Assembly: GCA_016195915.1 (NCBI GenBank)
Contig: JACPYS010000004.1
Location: 62,001-126,000 of the forward strand
DNA from: Betaproteobacteria bacterium
Lineage (GTDB): Bacteria; Pseudomonadota; Gammaproteobacteria; Burkholderiales; SG8-39
Direction of reading: 5' to 3'
Length of the DNA stretch: 64,000 nucleotides
Of this stretch, positions 34,950 through 42,317 are shown in pieces. Positions within the stretch are counted from its first letter, which is position 1; every line of letters starts with the position of its first letter. The notes under the pieces were generated by a model. The model had not been told where the DNA came from, did no database searches, and saw nothing but the letters and a program-made list of their open reading frames with translations. A program made the position numbers and the translations under genes.

Positions 34950-36779
34950 TCAGAATCCATGGCTGAGCAGCGCGCTCAGCTTGCGCCCCTGCGTATTGAA
35001 GCCGTGCGCGAGCGTGTAGCCCTTGTTGAACGCGTTGTCCAGGCGCAGCGATAGTGCAGTCTCCTTAGCAAGCTGGTAGCGCGCCGTCAGATTGAATACT
35101 TCGTACCGCGCAAGCTCCACTCGGGTGAAAGCCACAATGTCGTTATCGAATCGCCTGCCACTGGCCAGCACCTCGCCACCAACACGCCACGAACCGATCC
35201 TCTTCGCCAGCGATAGGCTGCCGAACTCCTTCGCTCGTCGTAGCAGCTGAAGGTGCGTTGACGCGGTATGCTGGATCGGATCCTGCATCGTCAGGCTCGC
35301 CTTCACATCCATGCCCCATAGCGAGCCGCTGTAGCTGGTCTCGATGCCGTCGATGGTCGCGCTGTTGATATTGGTGAGCGGAAAACCGCCGATCAGATCG
35401 GAGATGCGGGTGTGGAACGCCACCAGCCGCAGCATCTGGCCCGCCGCCACATACTGCACGCCCGCCTCGAAGCTGCGAGCGCGCTCGGGCTGCAGATTGG
35501 GATTGCCGAAGGCGGGGAAGAACATTTCATTGAACGTGGGCGCGCGGAATGCCGTGCTGGAAGCCGCGGTGAACCTCCAGCGCTCGGTCAGATCGTAACC
35601 ATAGCCGGCGTAATGCGTGCGGCTCGCGCCGAAATCGGAGTAGTCCTCGTTGCGCGCTGAAAACTGGACGCTGTGCGCCCCGAAACGGCCCTGGTAAGCG
35701 CCGATCAGGCCGCTCACGCTGCGCCCGGGGCGCGCATAGGCGGTATCGCTGCTGATCGATTGACGCAGCGACTCGGCGGTAATGGTGAACCGATGATCGG
35801 TGCCCACCGGGATTTCATTCTGCCAGGTGAACTGCGAGTTCTTCGTCTTGGCGCGGCTTGCGACCGTGCTGTTCGTAAAAGAGTCGAACTGGTCGTAGCC
35901 TTCGGAATACGTCAGTTTCGACAACCACCACTGCGCGATCCGGTTATTGGAGAACACTGCCCACGAGCCGACGCGCGCGTCGGCGGTGTGCTTGTCGTTG
36001 ACGGAGGCGGCGAACTCGTTGTCGAACGAGAGCTTGCCGTCGCTGGAGAAGTAGCGCACACCCGCCTGGTGGTCAGCGCTGAAGCGATGTTCCAGATTTG
36101 CCGACAGCGACTGGTTTCGATAGCCGTCGCGGTCGGGATTCGTCGTCGGCGAGTTCGCGGGCTTCTGAGCGGAGAATCCGTCTGTCGAGAAATGGGAAAG
36201 GTTGAGGCTGAAACGCGTGTCACCGACCGCGCCGCCGTACTGGGCGCGCAACCGCTGTTCGCCCTGCCCACCCAACCCAAGATCGACGCTCGCGCGCGGC
36301 GCGCCGACGCCGGCGCGGGTGAAGACCTGGATCACACCGCCGATTGCGCCCGAACCGTAGAGGCTGGAGACGTTGCCGCGCACGATCTCGACCCGCTCGA
36401 TCTGATCGAGCATGAGTTGCTCGAGCGCGGTCGCACCGAAATTGAGATTGCTGAGGCGCACGCCATCAACCAGCACCAGCGCCTGGTTAGTCGTGGCGCC
36501 CCGCAGGAATGTCGAACTGACGGTGCCGACACCGCCGTTTTGCGAGAACTCGAAGCCGGCCTCCTTGCGCAACAGGCTCGGCAGATCGACTGCCCCGGAT
36601 GCGCGGATTTCGCGGGAGGTGATGATCGTGGTGTGGGGAATCGCCTCGCGCAGCAATTGCTCGCTGCGGCTGGCGGTCACCACAACGGCCTGGGACACAT
36701 CGTCACCGTTTTGGGCGTAAACAGTTACCGGAACGACACACGCCGCGAACGCGGCGGTTGAAAGCGCTCTGCGCTGCAT
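34950..36779 (-). CDS. btuB: TonB-dependent cobalamin receptor
   Basis: This 609-residue outer-membrane receptor has a signal peptide (residues 1-22) and a TonB-box-like QAVVVTAS. The plug domain follows (TSREIRASGAVDLPSLLRK, FLRGATTNQALVLVDGVRLS, RVEIVRGNVSSLYGSGA), then a 22-strand-type barrel ending in the terminal Phe of LSHGF. Length and plug fit BtuB. The upstream cobalamin riboswitch supports the ligand. GGAGAG lies about 8 bases before ATG. Confidence 0.94.
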   Translation of the reverse strand: MQRRALSTAAFAACVVPVTVYAQNGDDVSQAVVVTASRSEQLLREAIPHTTIITSREIRASGAVDLPSLLRKEAGFEFSQNGGVGTVSSTFLRGATTNQALVLVDGVRLSNLNFGATALEQLMLDQIERVEIVRGNVSSLYGSGAIGGVIQVFTRAGVGAPRASVDLGLGGQGEQRLRAQYGGAVGDTRFSLNLSHFSTDGFSAQKPANSPTTNPDRDGYRNQSLSANLEHRFSADHQAGVRYFSSDGKLSFDNEFAASVNDKHTADARVGSWAVFSNNRIAQWWLSKLTYSEGYDQFDSFTNSTVASRAKTKNSQFTWQNEIPVGTDHRFTITAESLRQSISSDTAYARPGRSVSGLIGAYQGRFGAHSVQFSARNEDYSDFGASRTHYAGYGYDLTERWRFTAASSTAFRAPTFNEMFFPAFGNPNLQPERARSFEAGVQYVAAGQMLRLVAFHTRISDLIGGFPLTNINSATIDGIETSYSGSLWGMDVKASLTMQDPIQHTASTHLQLLRRAKEFGSLSLAKRIGSWRVGGEVLASGRRFDNDIVAFTRVELARYEVFNLTARYQLAKETALSLRLDNAFNKGYTLAHGFNTQGRKLSALLSHGF

Positions 36780-36840
36780 TATTGCTCTCCAATTCGCATG
36801 CCCAACCGCACGCGCAAGGGTTGAGAAAGATGCAGGCGGC

Positions 36841-36863
36841 GCCGTCGGGCGGAGCCCGGCGGC
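36841..36863 (-). promoter_or_regulatory. Hairpin between riboswitch and btuB (candidate expression platform)
   Basis: A nearly perfect inverted repeat (10-base arms GCCGTCGGGC and GCCCGGCGGC around a 3-base loop) lies downstream of the B12 box and about 60 bases before btuB. It has no U-tract. A second short repeat (CAACC...GGTTG) at about 36800-36825 is nearer to the ribosome binding site. Confidence 0.4.
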
Positions 36864-36904
36864 CGGGAATCGGTGGAGATTGCCGACCCACAGCTTTCCT
36901 TGAT

Positions 36905-37110
36905 CTCGACCAAGGCCGGTCTCCGGACTCGTCGGACTTGGCGCTCCGCCTTCCCGTGCATCGCACAGTGGCTTGGATGGAGCACCCGCACCGACTTACC
37001 GTTGCGTGGGCAGCACAGGCATTGCGGGTAGAACCCGCGCACCTGTTTCCCGTTTCACCCGGCTCGCTGGAAGGCTTGCCGGGCACCTCGTTCGAAAGCG
37101 CGCAACTGCG
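36905..37110 (-). promoter_or_regulatory. Cobalamin riboswitch
   Basis: On the minus strand the 355-base leader of btuB has GGTGAAACGGGAAACAGGTG, then GGTGCTCCATCC and AAGCCACTG. A GGGAAGGC segment follows, then the B12 box AGTCCGGAGACCGGCC (about 36912-36927). Order and spacing fit the AdoCbl/cobalamin riboswitch class. High cobalamin should switch off btuB and the genes behind it. Confidence 0.93.
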
Positions 37111-37121
37111 CGCCTGAGTGA

Positions 37122-37150
37122 ATATTAATTCAATCTAAGTTTCAGGTAAA
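37122..37150 (-). promoter_or_regulatory. Promoter of the riboswitch-btuB transcript
   Basis: TTTACC (37145-37150) and TAATAT (37122-37127) are spaced by 17 bases on the minus strand and overlap the end of cobQ. Transcription would start near 37115, just ahead of the riboswitch. Confidence 0.55.
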
Positions 37151-38586
37151 GCGATCAGCGGATCGATCCGGCGCCAATCGAGCGCGGCCTCCAAAGTATC
37201 GGCGAGCCGGTCGAGGCTGCGTTCCAGCCGTTCGCCCTGCGATTCGCTTTGCGGTGCCGCAAGGCCCGACCAGGCGAGCAACGCGTCGCAGGCCTCGGCC
37301 TCGTCGAACAACCCGTGCAGGTAGGTGCCCAGCACTTGCCCGTGCACGTCGATCGCGCCCTCGCCACGTCCGCCGACCCGCAGCACCGGATGTGCGAGCG
37401 CGGGGCCGCTGCTCACGCCCATGTGAATCTCGTAGCCGCGCACGCGCGCGCCTTCGCCGCCAAGAAACAGGATTCCCTCGACCTGGGCCAATTGTTTTTC
37501 GGGCCCGAGCTCAGTGCGCATCGCGAGCAGCCCGAGACCACGCGATGTCCCTGGCGGCCCTTCGACTCCCAGCGGATCAGCGACTTCCTCGCCGAGCATC
37601 TGAAAGCCGCCGCACACGCCGATCAGCTTGCCGCCATAGCGCAGGTGACGCAGGATTGCGCGTTCCCAGTCGTGCGTGCGCAACCAGTCGAGGTCGGCGC
37701 GCACACTCTTCGATCCCGGAAGCACGACCAAGTCCGCTGCCGGCCAGACCTCGCCCGGACCGAGAAAGCGAAAGTTCACCTGCGGGTGCAGCCGCAGCGC
37801 ATCGAAGTCCGTATGGTTACTGATGCGTGGGAGCGCGGGCACCACCACCGTAAGCGCACCGGCCGCGGCTGGGACGGTTTCGAGGGGCAGCGCGTCTTCC
37901 TCCTCGAGCGCCAAGCCTTGGAGATAAGGCACGACACCCAGTACCGGCCGGCGAGTGCGCCGCTCGAGCCAAGCGATGGCGTCATCGAGTAACCTCTCCT
38001 CGCCGCGAAATCGGTTGATGATGAACCCCTGCACGAGCCGGCGATCCTTCCGTCCCAAGGCGGAAAGTGTGCCCGCGAAATTCGCAAATGCGCCGCCGCG
38101 ATCGATGTCGGCAACGATCAGCACCGGGCAATCTACGTGCGTGGCGAACCCCATGTTGGCGATGTCGTTGCGGCGCAAGTTGACCTCCGCAGGGCTTCCC
38201 GCACCCTCCACCACGACGCATTCGAATTCCGCGCGCAGCCGCTCGTAGGCCGCCAGTACCTCCGCGAATACCCACCGCTTGAGGGATCCGAATTCGCGCG
38301 CTTCGAATCCGCGCACCGGCCGCCCGCGCAACACGAGTTGCGCACCGGTGTCGGATTCCGGCTTGATCAGCACCGGGTTAAAGTCGATACGCGGCGCCAG
38401 CCTCGCAGCACGCGCTTGCAGGGCCTGCGCGCGTCCGATCTCGCCGCCGTCCGCCGTCACGGCACTGTTGAGCGCCATGTTTTGCGGTTTGAATGGCGCG
38501 ACGCGCACCCCGCGCCGGGCCAGAACGCGGCACAGACCCGCAACCATCACGCTCTTGCCGGCGTGCGAGGTCGTGCCCTGTATCAT
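37135..38586 (-). CDS. cobQ: Cobyric acid synthase
   Basis: This 483-residue protein has [20 protein letters not shown] (P-loop of the dethiobiotin-synthetase-like domain), [12 protein letters not shown], and [14 protein letters not shown] type 1 glutaminase domain has nucleophile Cys in [10 protein letters not shown] and a late His in YLHGLF. It amidates four side chains of adenosylcobyrinic acid a,c-diamide. Its presence shows at least late corrin synthesis or salvage. ATG 38586 lies 49 bases from the start of divergent btuF. Confidence 0.95.
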   Translation of the reverse strand: MIQGTTSHAGKSVMVAGLCRVLARRGVRVAPFKPQNMALNSAVTADGGEIGRAQALQARAARLAPRIDFNPVLIKPESDTGAQLVLRGRPVRGFEAREFGSLKRWVFAEVLAAYERLRAEFECVVVEGAGSPAEVNLRRNDIANMGFATHVDCPVLIVADIDRGGAFANFAGTLSALGRKDRRLVQGFIINRFRGEERLLDDAIAWLERRTRRPVLGVVPYLQGLALEEEDALPLETVPAAAGALTVVVPALPRISNHTDFDALRLHPQVNFRFLGPGEVWPAADLVVLPGSKSVRADLDWLRTHDWERAILRHLRYGGKLIGVCGGFQMLGEEVADPLGVEGPPGTSRGLGLLAMRTELGPEKQLAQVEGILFLGGEGARVRGYEIHMGVSSGPALAHPVLRVGGRGEGAIDVHGQVLGTYLHGLFDEAEACDALLAWSGLAAPQSESQGERLERSLDRLADTLEAALDWRRIDPLIALPET

Positions 38587-38635
38587 GAGTGCAGCCCCTC
38601 TCTTGCACTTCAGCCTGTTTTCAAATTTCGAGTTC

Positions 38636-39550
38636 ATGTCCGTTCCGCTCACAGTTTCGCACACGGCATCGCGCATCGCGGCAGTGTGCGCTTTCGCGAT
38701 TGCGATGCCGGCGGCCGCAGGCCCGACGGCGATTGATGACACCGGCGCACGCTTGTCGATCGCGCGGCCCGCCGCACGCATCGTGAGCCTCGCGCCGCAC
38801 CTGACGGAGCTGCTGTTTGCCGCGGGCGCCGGGGGGCAGATCGTCGGTGTTCTCGAATATTCCGATTTCCCGCTGGCCGCCCGCGCGCTGCCGCGCGTTG
38901 GCGACAATGCGGCAATCGACCTTGAGCGCATCCTCGAACTCAAACCCGACCTGGCCGTTGCATGGCCGAGCGCTGGCCACCGGCGGGAAGTAGAGCGGCT
39001 GGCCGCGCTCGGGGTGCCGGTATTTCGTTCCGAGCCGCTCGAACTGGAGGACATCGCGCGCACCCTGGAAACGTTGGGAGTACTCACCGGCCATGTCAGT
39101 GAATCCCGGCAGGCGGCGCAAGCATTTCGCGCTCGCGCCACGGAGCTGGCGCGCCGTCATGCGAATCGTCCGACGGTGCGAGTGTTTTACGAGATTTGGG
39201 GTGCGCCGCTCATCACCGTAAACGGCGCCCACCTGATCAGCAAGGTGCTGCGCATGTGCGGGGGAGAGAACGTGTTTGCTGCCCTGCCGGTACTCGCGCC
39301 ACAGGTCGACCGCGAGGCCGTGCTTGCGGCCGACCCCGAGGTGATCATTGCGAGCACCTCTAGTCCCTCGACCAGCGGCTGGCGCGCTGCCTGGGAGACG
39401 CTCCCGTCGATTTCCGCCGTGCGCTTGGGCAACCTGTTCGAGGTTCCCGCCGACAGCATCCACCGTCACACCCCTCGGGTGCTCGATGGCGCTGAGCGCG
39501 TCTGCTCCAACCTTGAGGTGGCGCGCGCCAGGCGGCGGCCGGGGCGCTGA
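38636..39550 (+). CDS. btuF: Cobalamin-binding periplasmic protein BtuF
   Basis: This 304-residue protein has a signal peptide ([16 protein letters not shown]). The BtuF lobes follow: [45 protein letters not shown] and [11 protein letters not shown]. It captures cobalamin for a BtuCD-type importer; no btuC or btuD is in the window. ATG 38636 gives the best signal peptide. An earlier in-frame ATG at 38585 exists and its bases overlap the cobQ start on the other strand (CATG). Confidence 0.9.
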   Translation: MSVPLTVSHTASRIAAVCAFAIAMPAAAGPTAIDDTGARLSIARPAARIVSLAPHLTELLFAAGAGGQIVGVLEYSDFPLAARALPRVGDNAAIDLERILELKPDLAVAWPSAGHRREVERLAALGVPVFRSEPLELEDIARTLETLGVLTGHVSESRQAAQAFRARATELARRHANRPTVRVFYEIWGAPLITVNGAHLISKVLRMCGGENVFAALPVLAPQVDREAVLAADPEVIIASTSSPSTSGWRAAWETLPSISAVRLGNLFEVPADSIHRHTPRVLDGAERVCSNLEVARARRRPGR

Positions 39551-39605
39551 TGCCCCCGCGTCCGGCGCAAGATGATCAAAAACATGCACAAACACCCCTT
39601 ATTAC

Positions 39606-39635
39606 TTGACGCAGCGGAAAAACTCCCTCTATAGT
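39606..39635 (+). promoter_or_regulatory. Sigma-70 promoter for zapB-zapA-6S
   Basis: TTGACG (39606-39611) and TATAGT (39630-39635) are separated by 18 bases. The expected start point is at 39641-39643, on or next to the zapB ATG (39642), leaving no room for a ribosome binding site. Confidence 0.75.
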
Positions 39636-39641
39636 GTTTAG

Positions 39642-39833
39642 ATGGATGAGGAGTTTGAATCCCTCGAGGCCAAGGTGTCGCAGTTCGTTCAGATGTGCGA
39701 GCGGCTGCGCGTTGAGAACATGGAACTGCGCCAGCAGCTTGCCACGGCAAGCAACGACGCGAAGCGCCTGAACGACAAGATCGACGGCGCGCGCAACAGG
39801 CTCGAAGGCCTGCTCGCGCGGCTGCCCGGGTAG
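39642..39833 (+). CDS. zapB: ZapB-like coiled-coil protein (TIGR02449 type)
   Basis: This 63-residue protein is almost entirely coiled coil (LEAKVSQFVQMCERLRVENM and onwards), with a C-terminal LEGLLARLPG. Small coiled coils directly before zapA in beta- and gammaproteobacteria are named ZapB-like or TIGR02449 and are linked to the Z-ring. The gene may be translated from a leaderless mRNA. zapA starts 9 bases after its stop. Confidence 0.82.
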   Translation: MDEEFESLEAKVSQFVQMCERLRVENMELRQQLATASNDAKRLNDKIDGARNRLEGLLARLPG

Positions 39834-39842
39834 TTATCCATC

Positions 39843-40154
39843 ATGGCCGACACCCCGAAGACCATCGAGGTGAATATCCTCGGTCGCGCCTACCGCGTTG
39901 CCTGCGAAGATGATGAGCGCGAGGCGTTGATGCGGGCTGTCGCCTATCTCGACGCCAAGATGTCCGATATCAAGAAAGTGGCAAAAGCCGGCGGTGCCGA
40001 GCGCATCGCCGTAATGGCTGCGCTCAACATCGCGCACGAGCTTCTCACAACGCGGCTCGGCGGCGGCTTTGACATCGGTCAGGCCAAGCGTAGAATTACC
40101 GCGATCGAAGCGAAACTCGACGCTGCTCTTGCGCATCAAGACAAGCTGTTTTGA
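39843..40154 (+). CDS. zapA: Cell division protein ZapA
   Basis: This 103-residue protein begins KTIEVNILGRAYRVACEDDE, the ZapA N-domain, then YLDAKMSDIKK and a long helix (AVMAALNIAHELLT, IEAKLDAAL) for dimer and tetramer formation. It bundles FtsZ filaments. 6S RNA follows immediately, a common arrangement. Confidence 0.94.
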   Translation: MADTPKTIEVNILGRAYRVACEDDEREALMRAVAYLDAKMSDIKKVAKAGGAERIAVMAALNIAHELLTTRLGGGFDIGQAKRRITAIEAKLDAALAHQDKLF

Positions 40155-40167
40155 CGGCGCCCTTACA

Positions 40168-40361
40168 ACGTCCCCTGCTTTGTTCGACCGGGCTCTAATT
40201 TTCCGGACCGATAGCGGTATAAGGTTGCGGTCCATGGCGTCACTGTTGTGATCGTCCCTCGCCTTGCGGCGTGCCGGATGAACCTGATGTGACCGGAGTG
40301 CAACCGCCCTGAACCCAAAGGGTTCGGGAGCAGAGTCCACCGGCAAGTGCGGGGGGCACCA
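40168..40361 (+). ncRNA. ssrS: 6S RNA
   Basis: The location behind zapA is typical. GTCCCCTGC at the 5' end can pair with GCGGGGGGC at the 3' end as the closing stem. Near the 3' side the hairpin GAACCCAAAGGGTTC is the counterpart of the conserved E. coli 6S hairpin. 6S RNA binds sigma-70 RNA polymerase by mimicking an open promoter. The ends are estimated to within about 10 bases. Confidence 0.85.
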
Positions 40362-40370
40362 TTGCGATCA

Positions 40371-40395
40371 CGGGGGAGGCATGCCTCCCCCGTTT
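40371..40395 (+). terminator. Intrinsic terminator after 6S RNA
   Basis: An uninterrupted self-complementary GC-rich repeat (GGGGGAGGC / GCCTCCCCC arms, centred on GCATGC) is followed by TTT. It is the clearest terminator in the window. Confidence 0.85.
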
Positions 40396-40421
40396 CCCTC
40401 CTGCGGAAAGCGAGACAAGGC

Positions 40422-40892
40422 GTGCAGTATTGGCTGATGAAATCCGAGCCCGGCGAGTGCTCGATCGATGACGCGCTTGCCGCGCCGGAGCGCACGATCC
40501 CTTGGACCGGCGTGCGCAACTATCAGGCGCGCAATTTCATGCGGGATGCGATGCGACCCGGCGACAGCGTGCTCTTCTACCACTCGAGTTGCGCGCAGCC
40601 CGGCATTGCCGGGCTGGCGGAGGTCGCCTCCGCCCCCTATCCCGATCCGACCCAGTTCGAGCGCGCCAGCGACTACTACGATGCAAAGGCGCGGCGGGAT
40701 GCGCCGCGCTGGTACCTGGTCGACGTGCGCGCTTGCAGGAAGACGCGTCTGATCGACATCGCAGAGTTGCGCGCTTGCCGCCCGCTTGCGCGGATGCAGA
40801 TACTCAGACGCGGCAACCGCCTTTCGATCACGCCGGTGGCGAAGTCCGAGTGGGATTACATCACCAGGCGATTGATGGAGCACGCCGATTGA
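40422..40892 (+). CDS. EVE-domain protein
   Basis: This 156-residue protein begins [20 protein letters not shown] and continues [29 protein letters not shown] and PRWYLVDVR, the EVE fold related to PUA and YTH domains. EVE proteins bind modified bases in DNA or RNA. GTG at 40422 gives the conserved N-terminus. It lies where ygfA often follows 6S RNA. Its TGA overlaps the TTG start of hemE. Confidence 0.92.
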   Translation: MQYWLMKSEPGECSIDDALAAPERTIPWTGVRNYQARNFMRDAMRPGDSVLFYHSSCAQPGIAGLAEVASAPYPDPTQFERASDYYDAKARRDAPRWYLVDVRACRKTRLIDIAELRACRPLARMQILRRGNRLSITPVAKSEWDYITRRLMEHAD

Positions 40893-41965
40893 GCGCTCAG
40901 GTTCAACTTGCGAACGACACCCTGTTGCGCGCGCTCGCGCGCAGGCCCGTTCCTTACACACCGATCTGGTTGATGCGCCAGGCCGGCCGCTACCTGCCCG
41001 AATACACCACCACGCGCGCGCGCGCGGGAAGCTTTCTGGCACTTGCCAAGAGCCCCGCGCTTGCGACCGAAGTGACGTTGCAACCGCTGGAGCGTTTCCC
41101 GCTCGATGCGGCGATCCTGTTTTCCGACATCCTGACGGTGCCCGACGCGATGGGTCTTGGGCTGTACTTCGCGCAAGGAGAGGGGCCTCGGTTCGAGCGA
41201 CCGGTGCGCGACGAGGCGGCCGTGCGCGCTCTCGCCGCGCCGGATCCGGCCGACCGGCTGCGATACGTGCTCGACGCGGTGCGCGAGATTCGGCGCGCGC
41301 TTGCAGGCCGTGTACCGCTGATCGGGTTTTCCGGCAGCCCCTACACGCTGGCGTGTTACATGGTCGAGGGCGGCGGCAGCGAGGACTTTGCGACGCTCAA
41401 ACGCATGCTCTACAGCCGGCCCGACCTATTGCACCGGATTCTCGAGGTCAATGCGGCGTCGGTCGCAAGTTATCTGAATGCGCAGATCGAAGCCGGCGCG
41501 CAGGCCGTGATGATTTTCGATACCTGGGGCGGAAACCTCAGCACTGCGGGCTACCAGGAATTTTCGCTTGCCTATACGCGCACTGTCGTTTCGCAGCTTG
41601 CTCGCGAGCGCGACGGCGTGCGCGTACCGGTCATCCTGTTCACGAAAGGCGGCGGGCAATGGCTCGAGGCGATGGCGGATTCGGGTTGCGACGCGCTCGG
41701 CCTGGACTGGACGACCGACCAGGCCAGCGCGCGAGCGCGGGTGGGAGCGCGCGTCGCCTTGCAAGGCAATCTCGATCCGCTCGCCCTGTTCGCATCCCCG
41801 GATCGCGTGCGGCGCGAAGCGCGGCGTGTTCTCGATGCGTTCGGCGCGGAACCAGGACACGTCTTCAATCTGGGCCATGGAATCTCGCAGCACACCCCGG
41901 TCGAAAGCGTCGAGGCGCTTGTTGACGAAGTGCGCGCTTACAGCCGGAAAATGCGAGAAGGCTGA
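40889..41965 (+). CDS. hemE: Uroporphyrinogen decarboxylase
   Basis: This 358-residue protein is full length. [15 protein letters not shown] carries the active-site Arg residues and [12 protein letters not shown] the catalytic Asp. [23 protein letters not shown] and [11 protein letters not shown] are also conserved. It makes coproporphyrinogen III in heme synthesis. The start is TTG at 40889, overlapping the EVE gene stop (TTGA), because no in-frame ATG gives the conserved N-terminus. Confidence 0.95.
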   Translation: MSAQVQLANDTLLRALARRPVPYTPIWLMRQAGRYLPEYTTTRARAGSFLALAKSPALATEVTLQPLERFPLDAAILFSDILTVPDAMGLGLYFAQGEGPRFERPVRDEAAVRALAAPDPADRLRYVLDAVREIRRALAGRVPLIGFSGSPYTLACYMVEGGGSEDFATLKRMLYSRPDLLHRILEVNAASVASYLNAQIEAGAQAVMIFDTWGGNLSTAGYQEFSLAYTRTVVSQLARERDGVRVPVILFTKGGGQWLEAMADSGCDALGLDWTTDQASARARVGARVALQGNLDPLALFASPDRVRREARRVLDAFGAEPGHVFNLGHGISQHTPVESVEALVDEVRAYSRKMREG

Positions 41966-42317
41966 CTACGCGATCATAGGTACCAACCCCTTGACTTATG
42001 CACAATAGCCCGCCTCCTATCGAAATCAGGGCCTTGCGTTACCACGTCTCGGGAGGCTTCCATAACATGTTGAATTAAAATACGAAAAATGGTCGCGCGT
42101 GCCTGGCCTGATGGGAAAAACCCCTTACGCGCCCGGAAGTTACATTAAATCGAATGCGTTACCCACAGATTTGTCCACAGGATTTGTTGGTAATCTGAAT
42201 TCGGTTTCTGGCGCAAGGGCTACGCTCCGGTTTGCGAGGCATCAAATGAACTCGAAGCGATAAGCTGTTGGCCACCTGACGGAATTTGTTCCCAGAAAAA
42301 TCGGTTTCATAGAGCGC
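41966..42317 (+). other. A/T-rich intergenic region before priA with DnaA-box-like sites
   Basis: These 352 bases have no convincing gene. Three 9-mers resemble DnaA boxes: TTATGCACA (41996-42004, fits TTATNCACA), TTACCCACA (42159-42167) and TTGTCCACA (42171-42179), each close to the consensus. TTGACT at 41991 could be a -35 element. The rest shows no strong hairpin. Confidence 0.4.

Noticed and set aside
41966..42317. Chromosomal origin of replication
   Set aside because: Only three DnaA-box-like 9-mers, with no dnaA, dnaN or gyrB nearby and no clear unwinding element; kept only as a possible regulatory region.
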